A stretch of 64,000 bases of DNA from Parietichytrium sp. I65-24A (taxonomy: Eukaryota > Sar > Bigyra > Thraustochytrida > Thraustochytriidae), in assembly GCA_012862575.1 (NCBI GenBank), contig BLSF01000004.1, forward strand, positions 888,446 to 952,445, read 5' to 3'. A program made the position numbers and the translations under genes. This document shows positions 10,431 through 20,000 of the stretch, in pieces (the first letter of the stretch is position 1; each line of letters opens with the position of its first letter). The notes beneath the pieces are model-generated. The model ran no database searches. It was not told the origin of the DNA and was given only the letters and a program-made list of their open reading frames with translations.

Positions 10431-10547
10431 CTCCGGCCCCTGTGTGTCAGCGCTGCGCTAGCGTTGTCTGAGTTGAACTGTGTGAGAGAGTGCTCCTATG
10501 ATCCCGGTCGAGAGAGAGCGATCGTCATCCCCGAGTCCAACTTCCAA

Positions 10548-10578
10548 CGTCACACGTCACACGTCACACGTCACACGT
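10548..10578. repeat. CGTCACA heptamer array, about 4 copies
   Basis: Four consecutive CGTCACA units with perfect identity, next to the larger TATTCGCTG array. Confidence 0.85.
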
Positions 10579-10613
10579 CCTAAGACCCCAGCGACCCTTC
10601 TGATCCCATTCGC

Positions 10614-10730
10614 TATTCGCTGTATTCGCTGTATTCGCTGTATTCGCTGTATTCGCTGTATTCGCTGTATTCGCTGTATTCGCTGTATTCGCTGTATTCG
10701 CTGTATTCGCTGTATTCGCTGTATTCGCTG
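10614..10730. repeat. 9-bp minisatellite TATTCGCTG, 13 perfect copies
   Basis: Thirteen identical head-to-tail copies of TATTCGCTG (117 bp). Because the unit is 9 bp, open frames arise on both strands (Ile-Arg-Cys or Ala-Asn-Thr repeats), but there is no sign of a protein-coding gene. Confidence 0.95.
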
Positions 10731-11441
10731 TCGCGTTCGCTCGGCCACTCGCGCGTTTGACATCGTTTGACGCTAGTTTACTCTTCCGTATCATCGATTT
10801 CGTTCCCCACGCAGGCTGCCTCGCCTCGGTTATGCTTTTCCCCCTACAATTTCCCAAACTACTTTAATACTGAGCTTGCGATTTGGGTTCCGCACAGTGG
10901 CGCTAATCCTCGCTATCCAGCCGCTATGCTGCGCTCTCTACTAGTTGCCTAGAGTGCGATATGGACGCTAGTGGTGCAATAGACGTTATTAGCGTGGCGT
11001 AGTGGGTCTACTCAATGATTAGACTACCACGGGGTAGTGCGAGAGTAGCCGTGCCTAAGCCAAGTTGGGTGGACGGAGTTCAAGGTGAAAATTATGAGAA
11101 GTGGTCCAAGACTAAGGTGGAATGGAAGAATTAATAATTAATGTGTTACCGGTAGTGGAATGTAATTAAAGTTATTGGTGTTATTGGAATGGAATGGAAA
11201 TGGGTGATGGATGTGATGGATGATAGGTGATGGTGATGGAGATGGAGATGATGGTGGCTAACAGGTGGCTCAGCTATGCTCAGCTCATGGTGGCCAACTC
11301 CAACTCCGCAAGCAAGCTGAAGAGTCTGAAAAGACAACAGCGCAAGACACACGCCCCACACGCCCCCAAGCGACGCTGCCGGGTCTGCGGAGGGCTTCCG
11401 AGGACGAGAGCGAGCGCTGAAGGAGAGAGACGGACCAAACC
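10731..11441. other. Intergenic region upstream of the RPA34-like gene
   Basis: No gene seen. It includes a GATGG-rich purine stretch (about 11185-11255) that probably lies in the promoter or 5' UTR of the downstream gene. Confidence 0.4.
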
Positions 11442-12233
11442 ATGGGCCAGGTGGAATACGACGGAGACTTGCAGATCAACGCCTCCAAGTGGGAGGCGGT
11501 GGACACAGTCAAGTTCTCCGGCCCTGCCGCTGACGAGGAGCTGTGGATTGTCCGCGTCCCGTTTGACTTTGATGCCGAGCTGCTGAACGGGAAATCGCTG
11601 GACGCCAAAGGTGGACTATCGTTTTCCTCCGAGGACGGACAAATGTTTAAATGCGAGCAAGAAAATTCAGCGTCTGAATCCTCACAGCTGCGCTGTCTTG
11701 TGCGGTCTGGGGGGGCCAAAAATGGTCTGTCCCGCGGGCCAGCCGTCTCGCGCTCATTCTGCATTACCGCACATCACCAGGAAGACGGCAGCAACGAAAA
11801 CGGGATGGACGACCTGCTCGAACGAAATCGGAAGGTGGCAGAGCTGATCAGCAAACTGAAATCTCCAAAGCGCCCACAAATCACCCTGACCACATGTTAT
11901 CGCCACCTTGGAGAAGGGAAGAGCGCCGATCGGCCTGAGGCAACTACTGTATCCAAAAAACGGCAGAGGTCCTCGGACGATTCCGGCGACAAGGCAGCGA
12001 AGGAATCCTCTCTTAGCGACAAGAGCAAAAGTGATCACCGTCGCAAAAGCAGCAGCAGCAGCTCCAAAGACAAGTCCTCGTCCTCGAAATCGTCCAGCAG
12101 GAAGTCTGTTTCGCACGATAATGAGAAGACGTCCCGAGATAAGACCAAAGATCGCAGCGAGTCAAAGCAGAAGAAGAAGGACAAGGACTCAAAAAAATCT
12201 TCCTCTTCGAAGAGAAGGAAAGGTGACGAGTAG
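11442..12233 (+). CDS. Probable RNA polymerase I subunit RPA34/POLR1G-like protein
   Basis: 263 residues, no intron, start in a good context (ACCATGG). The N-terminal part has a hydrophobic core with ELWIVRVPFDFDAELLNGKS, which resembles the ELWLIxxPxDF segment of the RPA34.5/PAF49 (POLR1G) family, the subunit that pairs with RPA49 in RNA polymerase I. From about residue 165 the protein is almost entirely Ser, Lys, Asp and Arg, with Ser runs and KKRKG-like nuclear-localisation clusters. Such a charged tail is also usual in this family. The match rests mainly on one short segment plus the architecture, so another nuclear lysine-rich protein remains possible. The stop codon lies only 42 bp from the stop of the convergent DJ-1 gene. 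Confidence 0.5.
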   Translation: MGQVEYDGDLQINASKWEAVDTVKFSGPAADEELWIVRVPFDFDAELLNGKSLDAKGGLSFSSEDGQMFKCEQENSASESSQLRCLVRSGGAKNGLSRGPAVSRSFCITAHHQEDGSNENGMDDLLERNRKVAELISKLKSPKRPQITLTTCYRHLGEGKSADRPEATTVSKKRQRSSDDSGDKAAKESSLSDKSKSDHRRKSSSSSSKDKSSSSKSSSRKSVSHDNEKTSRDKTKDRSESKQKKKDKDSKKSSSSKRRKGDE

Positions 12234-12275
12234 GTGTAGATTTGCGTCTCTCTTCTTTCTCTTTTGTTCGTTCGT

Positions 12276-13143
12276 TTACAAGTGAGTTATCATCGGGCTT
12301 GCCACCTTTTGCTCGTGCTCTTTTCCGTAGAGTAACTCAACCAGCTTGAGGCTGAACTCGATTGCGGTCCCGGGCCCACGGCTGGTGACGACTCTCTGGC
12401 TTTGATCGACCACAACTCTGTCCTCTTTGCAACCCTCTTGGAGTTGGTTGGCAAATCCAGGGTGGCAAGTTGCAGGCTTGCCTTTCAAGACCCCAAGCGG
12501 CTCAAGAACAACAGCCGGGGCTGCACATATTGCTGCCACGATTGCATTGCTCTCATCACGAGCATGCTCCTGAATCATTTTACCCAAAATCTCGCTCTTC
12601 GAGTTTATGTATCGACAAACAATTTTTACGTCACCAGCTTTTCAAAATTAGTCGACAATTTAACCTGCCGCCACTCAACGGTCTCGGGGATCGGGCTCTG
12701 TTGTAACTTACTTCACTCAAGTGTTTGGCCCCTGGCATCCCTCTTCGTGCGCAGAGAACATCCATCTGTCAGAATGACCTCACGCGATCAACGTCAAACT
12801 GCCCAGCGACCTTGCAAATTACAAATACTTACCCTGGGCAAGCAATCAGGTCAAATGTGTCCTTTTGGAAGGCTTCGATCAGCCCGTCCGCCACTATTTT
12901 TACTTTTCTCGAGCAAACAACTTGCTCACTTCCGCTTACGCTCGCCACAGACACCTGTGCGCCAGCGCGTCGCAGAATGTCAACAATCGCAATCGCTTCG
13001 AGCTCCTGCCATTTAAATAGACAAAGGCGATATTGGTCAGAACTGCACATCTGTCGGACTAGCCCAATTTACCTGGAGCGCAAACTCACCTCCGTCCCGT
13101 CTGCCACGGGCACCAAGACCTTCTTGACGCTCTCAGAGTCCAT
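12276..13143 (-). CDS. DJ-1/PARK7-like protein (4 exons)
   Basis: DJ-1/PfpI superfamily, class I glutamine amidotransferase-like fold; relatives are redox-responsive deglycase or glyoxalase-type protein-protection factors. Exons by splice sites: 13143-13090, 13005-12833, 12742-12712 and 12596-12276 (minus strand), 192 residues, against 189 for human DJ-1. The joined product reads VLVPVADGTE, then ELEAIAIVDILRRAGAQV, CPGGMPGAKHLSE, AAICAAPAVVLEPLG and TSRGPGTAIEFSLKLVE. The conserved Glu (residue 18 or 19, in ADGTEE), the nucleophile Cys in AAICAAP and the following His in TCHPGF are all present. The 31-nt third exon is unusually small, but it supplies exactly the GGMPGAKHLSE turn that the family needs and keeps the frame. 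Introns of 84, 90 and 115 bp have GTGAGT or GTAAGT donors. Confidence 0.92.
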
Positions 13144-13269
13144 CCTCAACAGTCGCTCCTCCAGAGAACAACGACTGCTACCTTCCGCGGCTCTTGGTTC
13201 CCCGTCCCTCCACGCCTCCACGCTCCCCCTCTGGCCCTTTTCACCAGTGTACAATGTACAACGCCCAAG

Positions 13270-13298
13270 GTACACGTGTACGTACGTACGTACGTGTA
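13270..13298. repeat. Palindromic ACGT simple repeat
   Basis: A self-complementary run of ACGT units flanked by GTGT/ACAC, able to form a hairpin or cruciform. Confidence 0.75.
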
Positions 13299-13527
13299 CA
13301 ACGCGCAACGAATAGCACACACAAAACAAGGTTGCCGCGGACCCCGAGCGTCCCACTGCGTCCCACTTGGCCGTCCGTATCTTGGCCCTTGAGGATACTC
13401 GAGGAGTCTGAGGAGTCTGAGATACTCGAGGGTTGCCGGTACTCGATCTGGTACCAACACTGGTACTGACAGTGAGGAAGGAAGAGTTGGAGAGCTTCGA
13501 GCACGTCGCGCAGGAGGTGCGCGTTCT

Positions 13528-13572
13528 GGGATCTGGGTTCTGAGTTCTGGGTTCTGGGTTCTGGGATCTGGG
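13528..13572. repeat. GGGTTCTGG-type decamer array
   Basis: About five near-identical units (GGGATCTGGG, GGGTTCTGAG, TTCTGGGTTCTGGG) in tandem upstream of the ankyrin gene. Confidence 0.65.
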
Positions 13573-13716
13573 AGGATCAGGCTGTAGCTAGCAAGCTCTG
13601 CACTCGGCAGGAGACCGTCTGGGTCAACCTGGACATGATAGAATCTGGGTAGAACAAACTGAGGAGGTGACAGGCGAGACGAGCAGCTCTAAGAAGCAGC
13701 ACTGGCTCGGGCAAGA

Positions 13717-16700
13717 ATGTGGTGGCGGTTGAAGTTCAGTGTCCTTGTTGCACTTGTTGCAGTAGCATTGTGCCGCTCAAACGACGGAAGGGGAGATGTC
13801 GCTCAATTCGTCAAAAGCGCAGTCTCGCTACCGTCGACTTCGGGGAAGATTAAGTCGGTACAAGTGAAACTTCCCGTGCGCGAAACAAGAGGGGCCGGGC
13901 ACGTCAGCCCTGCGAGTGTCTTCAAGCTGGCTCAGAGGACCTGGGATGCTGTAGTGGAGTCTAATCCAGTTGGCCTTCAAGACGCCAAACTCGAGGCGAA
14001 AAACTTGCCAATGGCTCCTCTCACTCTTGAGGAGGCTTGGCATCACTGGTACGCGGCTCAGGAAGGCGTCCTTGATAGCGCACGGTTCCTGGTTACGTTC
14101 GGAGGGCTGGTATCCATTCAGCAGGGAGGCACCGTCCTTCACAATGCAGCAGCCCTTGGGGAGCTAGACCAGCTGATTGCCATTTTGGCGGATCCCGATA
14201 TCATGCTAGACGTAGATACCCCTAAAGAGGTGGACGGGAGCACGCCGCTTCATTCCGCGATTGCGGCTAGTCGAGAGCACGTCGTCGACTACTTGGTCAA
14301 AATTGCCCACGCAAATGTTGAGGCAACGGGAAACAATCAGGTCTCGCCACTTCAGCTCGCGGCGTCGATCGGGAACATTAGAATCGTGGAACTTTTGCTG
14401 GAGGCCGGAGCAGATGTGAACGCCGCCCACCCATTCGCTCAGAGCACCGCGCTACACTTTGCTGCGGAGATGGGCCAGTCAGAGATCATTCGGTTGCTCT
14501 GCAAGAACGGCGCGAATGGTAACGCCGTTAAAACAAATGGCGGCACTCCTCTGCACTCTGCCGTGGACGCGAACCAGACGAACGCAGCACGAGCTCTAGT
14601 TGAGGCGTGTGGAAGCGATGTCCATGCTCTTCTTGCGAAGGACACCACCCCACTCTACCTGGCAGCGCACCGAGGGCTTACGGAACTGTGCAAGGTTCTT
14701 ATCGATGAGCTTGGAGCGCACCCGAACTTTGAAATGCCTCACGGGCAAAACATCGGTTCCGCGCTGACACATCAGCAACCGGACAAGGATTCCATGAAAC
14801 GCAAACAAGCACAATTTTATGAACAGAAAAATACAGAGTTGGGGAATGGAGCCACTGCCTTGCATGCAGCAGCTGAGAACGGGTTTAAAGAGACGGTGGT
14901 GGCTCTGCTGGAGCTCGGGGCTCGCTCAAGCGCTTCGATGAACGGCGCCACGCCATTGATCATCGCCCTGCAATATGGGCACCCAGATATTGCCAAGGTG
15001 ATTCTGGACAAGGATGCGGACGTCTTAATAAACGCCCGCGTTCCGAGCGATGGGTCCTTTGCGCTCTTGGCTGCCGCTGACCGCGCAAACGACAGCAAGA
15101 GGTTTCGAGCTGTGGTGAAGCGCATTCTGCGGGAGCCGCGCGTCAACGTCAACATGGACACCGGAAAAGGAGTCACCGCTCTAAGCCACGTGATTTCCAA
15201 GGGGGACCACCAGACAGCGCGCTTGCTGATGGAGCACGGCGCGGCTGTGTGGGCCAGTGTTCCCGACGCACTTTCCATCCTAGCTCAGGCCGGCCCGCCA
15301 AGCGGGCAGATGGGTGCACAGTTTGTAGAAGACATGATCGAAAAGTGGCTGAGCGAGCAGCAGCAAAGAGAGTACCTGGATGATGCGTCCCCGAGCGACG
15401 CGCATGCGATCCACAGTGCGGCACTGTACGGCCGCGAGGCCATGCTGGAGGCCATGTTGACGAAAATGCCGCGCCTGGACCCGGACCTTCCGGTGCGGTC
15501 CACGGGGGCCACCCCGCTGATGCTGGCCGCACGTGAGGGACATGTCGGGTGCGTTCGCCTGTTGCTGGAGCGTTTTGGAGCTCGCGTGGATGCCAAGGCG
15601 CTGACACGCCCGATGTTCGGCTCCACGGCGCTGCACCTGGCCGCGCAGAGTAACCAGGCCGGCGCGGTCGCCGTCCTGCTCGAACATGGCGCGTCCGTCT
15701 CTGCCGAGCTGACCGGCATGGGCCTCACACCGCTTTATCTGGCTGCCGAGCGCGGTCACGCGGCCGTGGTGCGCAAGCTGCTGCCGCTCTGCGCGCCTGC
15801 GGTGGTCAACAAGGTCAACAAGGGCGGCGGAAGCGAAGGCGCCCTGACGGGGCTGACGGCTCTGGGTGCCGCTGCGCTGCACGACCACGAGTCCGTGGTG
15901 CGCCTGCTGCTTGCGTCCGGCAAGGCTTCAGCGTCGCCGCCGGCGGTGCGCGTGCAGGTGGCCGCTGGTCGCTTCGAGTCCATGGGCCTGGTGCAGTTGC
16001 TGCTGCACCAGGGCCGCGCCGTGTCGCCCGCAACCTTGGCCGCCGTGCGCGAGGCCTTGCCGCCGGCCGCCGCGTCGTCCGAGGAGCTTCTGGAGCTGGT
16101 GCGCGTGCAGACCAGCGCCCGCCGCCGCCGTCCGAAGAGCGACGTTCTCGCCCTCCTGCGCGAGCTCTCCCACGGCGCCACGTCCGGCGCGCTGCCCGCC
16201 GCCGCGCTCCAAGCGGCAGCCTACCTTCGGGACGCGACCATCGTGCGCGCGCTTCTGCGCACTCCGCCCTGGCGCAACCACGCACGCGGCCACTGCACCG
16301 CAGCAACCGCAGCAACCGCAGCGCTCGTGCAGACCGCGGGGACCTCAGGGACCTCAGGGACCTCAGAGGCCTCAGAGACCGCACACTGCCCGCGCGAGGA
16401 GAGCGAGGAGAGCGAAGGCGAAGAAGGCGAAGAGGAGGAGGAGGAGGAGAAGGAGACGAGCGCAGTGGCAGAGGAGGCAGGGGAGGCAGGGGAGGTTGCA
16501 GAGGTGCTGCAGGCACTGAGCGACGCGCTGCGAGTGGCGCTGGAGCTGACACCAGTTCCCGTGACGTCCGCGCCGCACTGCCCTCCTGCCGCCGCTGCTT
16601 GTGGTGGTGGTGCTGCTGGTGCTGGTGCTGGTGCTGGCAAAGGTGGCAAGGGTGGAGGGGAGGTCGGAGCAGACGAAGAGGGCGAAGGCGAGGGCGAAGG

Positions 16701-16917
16701 CGAGGGCGAGGGCGAGGGCGAGGACGAGGGCGAGGGCGAGGACGGGCAAGTGGCGGTGGTGAGTGAGCTGCTGCGGGAGGTGGCGAGCGTGGGAGGCGCG
16801 TGCTGGGCGGTGCACGTGGCGCAGGCTGGCGGCGAGGACAGTGTGGCGGAGCACGCCAAGAGAAGCAGGCACTTCGCGCTGATCAAGGCCGTGGAGCGAG
16901 CGACGCGCGACGCGTGA
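13717..16917 (+). CDS. Ankyrin-repeat protein with N-terminal signal peptide and acidic repeats
   Basis: 1066 residues, no intron. The N-terminus (MWWRLKFSVLVALVAVALC) looks like a cleavable signal peptide, so the protein should enter the secretory pathway; that is unusual for ankyrin repeats, which are mostly cytosolic. About 14 ankyrin repeats cover residues 136-740, with clear units such as TPLHSAIAASREHVVDYLV, TALHFAAEMGQSEIIRLL, TPLMLAAREGHVGCVRLLLE and TPLYLAAERGHAAVVRKLL. The C-terminal third is compositionally biased and GC-rich: an Ala/Arg-rich helical part, a GTSGTSGTS run, a Glu-rich block and a GEGEGEG block (about residues 985-1010). No transmembrane segment or ER-retention tail is seen. 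The repeats mark a protein-binding scaffold, but no partner can be named. The next gene on the same strand starts 116 bp downstream. Confidence 0.85.
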   Translation: MWWRLKFSVLVALVAVALCRSNDGRGDVAQFVKSAVSLPSTSGKIKSVQVKLPVRETRGAGHVSPASVFKLAQRTWDAVVESNPVGLQDAKLEAKNLPMAPLTLEEAWHHWYAAQEGVLDSARFLVTFGGLVSIQQGGTVLHNAAALGELDQLIAILADPDIMLDVDTPKEVDGSTPLHSAIAASREHVVDYLVKIAHANVEATGNNQVSPLQLAASIGNIRIVELLLEAGADVNAAHPFAQSTALHFAAEMGQSEIIRLLCKNGANGNAVKTNGGTPLHSAVDANQTNAARALVEACGSDVHALLAKDTTPLYLAAHRGLTELCKVLIDELGAHPNFEMPHGQNIGSALTHQQPDKDSMKRKQAQFYEQKNTELGNGATALHAAAENGFKETVVALLELGARSSASMNGATPLIIALQYGHPDIAKVILDKDADVLINARVPSDGSFALLAAADRANDSKRFRAVVKRILREPRVNVNMDTGKGVTALSHVISKGDHQTARLLMEHGAAVWASVPDALSILAQAGPPSGQMGAQFVEDMIEKWLSEQQQREYLDDASPSDAHAIHSAALYGREAMLEAMLTKMPRLDPDLPVRSTGATPLMLAAREGHVGCVRLLLERFGARVDAKALTRPMFGSTALHLAAQSNQAGAVAVLLEHGASVSAELTGMGLTPLYLAAERGHAAVVRKLLPLCAPAVVNKVNKGGGSEGALTGLTALGAAALHDHESVVRLLLASGKASASPPAVRVQVAAGRFESMGLVQLLLHQGRAVSPATLAAVREALPPAAASSEELLELVRVQTSARRRRPKSDVLALLRELSHGATSGALPAAALQAAAYLRDATIVRALLRTPPWRNHARGHCTAATAATAALVQTAGTSGTSGTSEASETAHCPREESEESEGEEGEEEEEEEKETSAVAEEAGEAGEVAEVLQALSDALRVALELTPVPVTSAPHCPPAAAACGGGAAGAGAGAGKGGKGGGEVGADEEGEGEGEGEGEGEGEDEGEGEDGQVAVVSELLREVASVGGACWAVHVAQAGGEDSVAEHAKRSRHFALIKAVERATRDA

Positions 16918-17033
16918 AAAAAAGTGAGTGGAAGCCTTTCAGATAGACGGAGGGAAGCTCGAGTGAGTGACAGACACGTGACCAGGAAGGGAAGAAAAAA
17001 TCAAAAATATAAAAGGAGAGGGCGAGACGGGCA

Positions 17034-20000
17034 ATGGACGAGCTCGTGCAAGTCCTCAGGGCTTTGCAAAGCGCCGACAACGCGGAGAGGAGCGCAGCTG
17101 AAAATCTGTTGCGGAGGGCTGATCCCGAACGATGCACTCAAACCCTCGTTGCCATCGTCGCAGAGCATGCTGACCCCCATATCCGCCTCACCGCTTGCGT
17201 CATCGCACGTGCACTGCTAATTGGGCAAACGGGAATCTACGAATTGCCCGAGAACGCTCAGCGCGAAATAAAAAACCGTCTCTTGACTGCGATCAGATTG
17301 GAGCAGAGCCCCGTTGTGTCGCGATCCCTCAGCTTTCTCGTCGGACAACTCTGCGAATTACTGGAGGAGTGCACCGAATGGCCGCAGCTTCTGGAAACCG
17401 TGTGCGATCTACTCGACGCGCCCGATGAACGACTTCGCCTCGCAGGCTTGAACGTTTTCTCTTGCGCTCCAGAACAGCTGGTGAATGCGATTGCCTCTGA
17501 TAGTTTTTCCCGGTTGCAGCATCTGCTCCGCGGTTGTCTAGAGTTTGCGTCCCCGAGCCAAAAGGTTCAGATTGCGACCATCGAATTGTGCTCATCACTT
17601 AGCCCATTCGTTGTCGGACTTGACCGCGCAGTCCTCGCCGACTTTGTCCCTGCTATCCTGATCAGCCTGCGAAAGACTGCCTCCGCTGCGCAGGCGAGCG
17701 ATGGAGACACACTCAAGTTGTTTTTGCAGGCGCTTACACAGCTTTTGCAGGCCAACTCAAGGTTACTTTGGCTCGTTCAAGGGACTGCGTCGCAGGAATT
17801 GATAACCGACCTGCTTCGAATGTATGAATCACCCACTTTCTCTCCCGAAAGTCGATCTGCATGCCTGGAGACCATTGTGACCCTGACTGAGTGTGTCCCG
17901 CACCTCATTTCCACCCTTGAACTGCCTCTGAGCGATCGACGAAACGGCCACAAGTTGCTTAGTTTCCCCGAGGCGCTTCTGCAGAGCGTCTTCCGTGTTC
18001 TCATGTACTCTCCAAGTGTCGCTACCGATGATGAAGTTAGTAGATGGCTTGCACACCCTTCAGAATTCCACAACGCCGAAGGGCCGTCAACTGCCCTCAG
18101 TCTCTATGATTGTACAGGACTTTTTGAAGCAAGCTCAGCTGCGTTGTACCGAATCTCGTGCGAGGCTTGTCTTGGGTCGGAGGCCTTTTTGGCTCTCGTC
18201 TTCCGCTTCGCGGAGGAATGTATGAACCAGCCAAGCTGGAGAGCTGTCCTTGCCGGTGTTGAAAGCATCTCGCACGCAATGGAATCCTTATTGTTCAGTA
18301 TGCGTTCCTCTGGCGCTGATGAGCAGGCCTTCACGGCCGCGTACTCCAAGTCGGCTCTCCAGGCCTTTATATCTCACGCGTCAATAGAGCGCCACTACGC
18401 TGTAAGAGAAGCCGCAATTAATGGCATCTCAACTCTTGCAACGCTGTGGGGCAACGAAATGACAGTCGAACAAGTATGTGCGGCGTATGACGTACTTGAG
18501 AACGGCGCAATGCACGGCCCGCCCAGACTGCAAACGAAATGTCTTGAGGCATATCAGCAGCTCTTTGTCTATTGCTCCCAGCAACAGCACATTCCGTCTC
18601 ACTCTCAGGCACGTGTTGTGGCGCTCCTGGAAACCGTCTTTACCACTTCGGCCTCCATACTCGTGAAAGAGGCTGCTCTTGTGACTGCTGCAAGCGCAAC
18701 AGGTACAGACTCAACGCGAGAGTCCTTCGAGAGCGGCTACGCGCGCTGGAGGCTCGTTTTACAAGAGCCTATTGGGCGATGTGCGAACACGCCACTCAGC
18801 GCAAAAGCGCTTGATTGCCTTCTGTGCATCATGAGCCTAGTCGCATCAGAAGGCAGCAAGGGCGATAGCCTTCAGCTTGTTCAGCTCATGGAACGAGGCT
18901 ACACACTAATTGAAACTGAAGTGGAATTTGGGGATGGTCAGCACCAAGTGCACTTCAGAAATGGTTTTCAGCATGTGTGTCACAGCTGGGAAGTAGCTGC
19001 CGAATTTCTTGGCCCATCTATCGCACACTACTTGACCTCCGTTGTTCACCAGCTCTCGGTAGCCTCTTTGGCGGAAGAAAGTGGCACCCCGAACGCGTAC
19101 TCTGCAGATGCCGACAACAAGGTTTGTGCGCTGTCGACGATGTGCTTTTTGCTTCGGAAAATCCCGGAAGCTTTTTCGCCTATTTTGAGCCAGGTCACTT
19201 TTGCTCTTCGGGACGTTCTCAAGAAATCCGTTAACACTCAGCTCCGCGTGATTGCCGCAGCAGGCGTTCCGGATGTTCTTCCGGTGCTGCACTGCGTCGA
19301 GAAAGACCCTGGAGTCCCCCACGAGGCCCGAGTTGCAGTTGTTAGTCAGGTTTTCTCTGTATTGATGCCATTGCTAGTTCTTGACGAAGGAGAAAGCGGG
19401 GGCGAAGTTGTTGAGGCCGCTGTCCTTGGAATTCGCGGCGCGTTTGAGCATCTTGAAACCTTGCCCGACTATGTGCCGTGGGACGACATTGGCCTGGTTC
19501 TTGTCAAACTCCTTGAGCGATTTCAGCGCAGCGTACAGAGACGAGAGGTTCTTAGAGCAGAATTTATACTGGAATGTGGCCAGGAAGAATTGGATGCGGA
19601 CGGAGAGGCACAATTTCAGTCCAAACAGACTATGGAGCAAAATGTTCGCTTTCAAATCTCCGAGACGCTTCATGCTGCTACTAGAGAGTTTGGAAACGCC
19701 ATTGCTGCAGATTTTGAGCAGTACATATTACAACCAATTCTTGATTATATGCGCCCTGCCCGGTTATTCGAAGACAGGAGCCTCGCAATTTACATAGTTG
19801 ATGGCTATCTGGCGAATTGCGTTGGGTATGATCAAGTTGCCGCAGCAAAGTCTTTTGTCTATCCACTCCTTAAAGCGAACGCACTCGCTAGCGTCGAATA
19901 TGGGTGCAACGAAGTCCTCCAAGGTGCAGTATATGGCATTGGGCTAATTGCGGACCTTATGGATGTACTTGAAACCACATTTGAAGAGCATCTTGTGGCG

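Larger units (their letters stand above)
13144..13716. other. Divergent region between DJ-1 and the ankyrin gene
   Basis: Holds both promoters. It contains the palindromic ACGTGTACGTACGTACGTACGTG-type tract (13270-13298), a GGTACTGACAGTGAG motif (13462-13476) and a short GGGTTCTGG/GGGATCTGG array (about 13528-13572). No gene seen. Confidence 0.5.

Noticed and set aside
10498-10770. Open frames of 68-97 codons on both strands (Ile-Arg-Cys and Ala-Asn-Thr repeats)
   Set aside because: They exist only because the 9-bp minisatellite lacks stops in several frames; no conserved sequence surrounds it.
15815-16886. Long antisense open frames (up to 245 codons) opposite the ankyrin gene
   Set aside because: GC-rich coding microsatellites keep the other frames open; the antisense products are Arg/Pro/Ser-rich with no family motif.
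17009-17016. TATAAAAG just before the importin ATG
   Set aside because: Only about 25 bp from the start codon, so initiation about 30 bp downstream would fall inside the coding sequence; likely chance in an A-rich leader.
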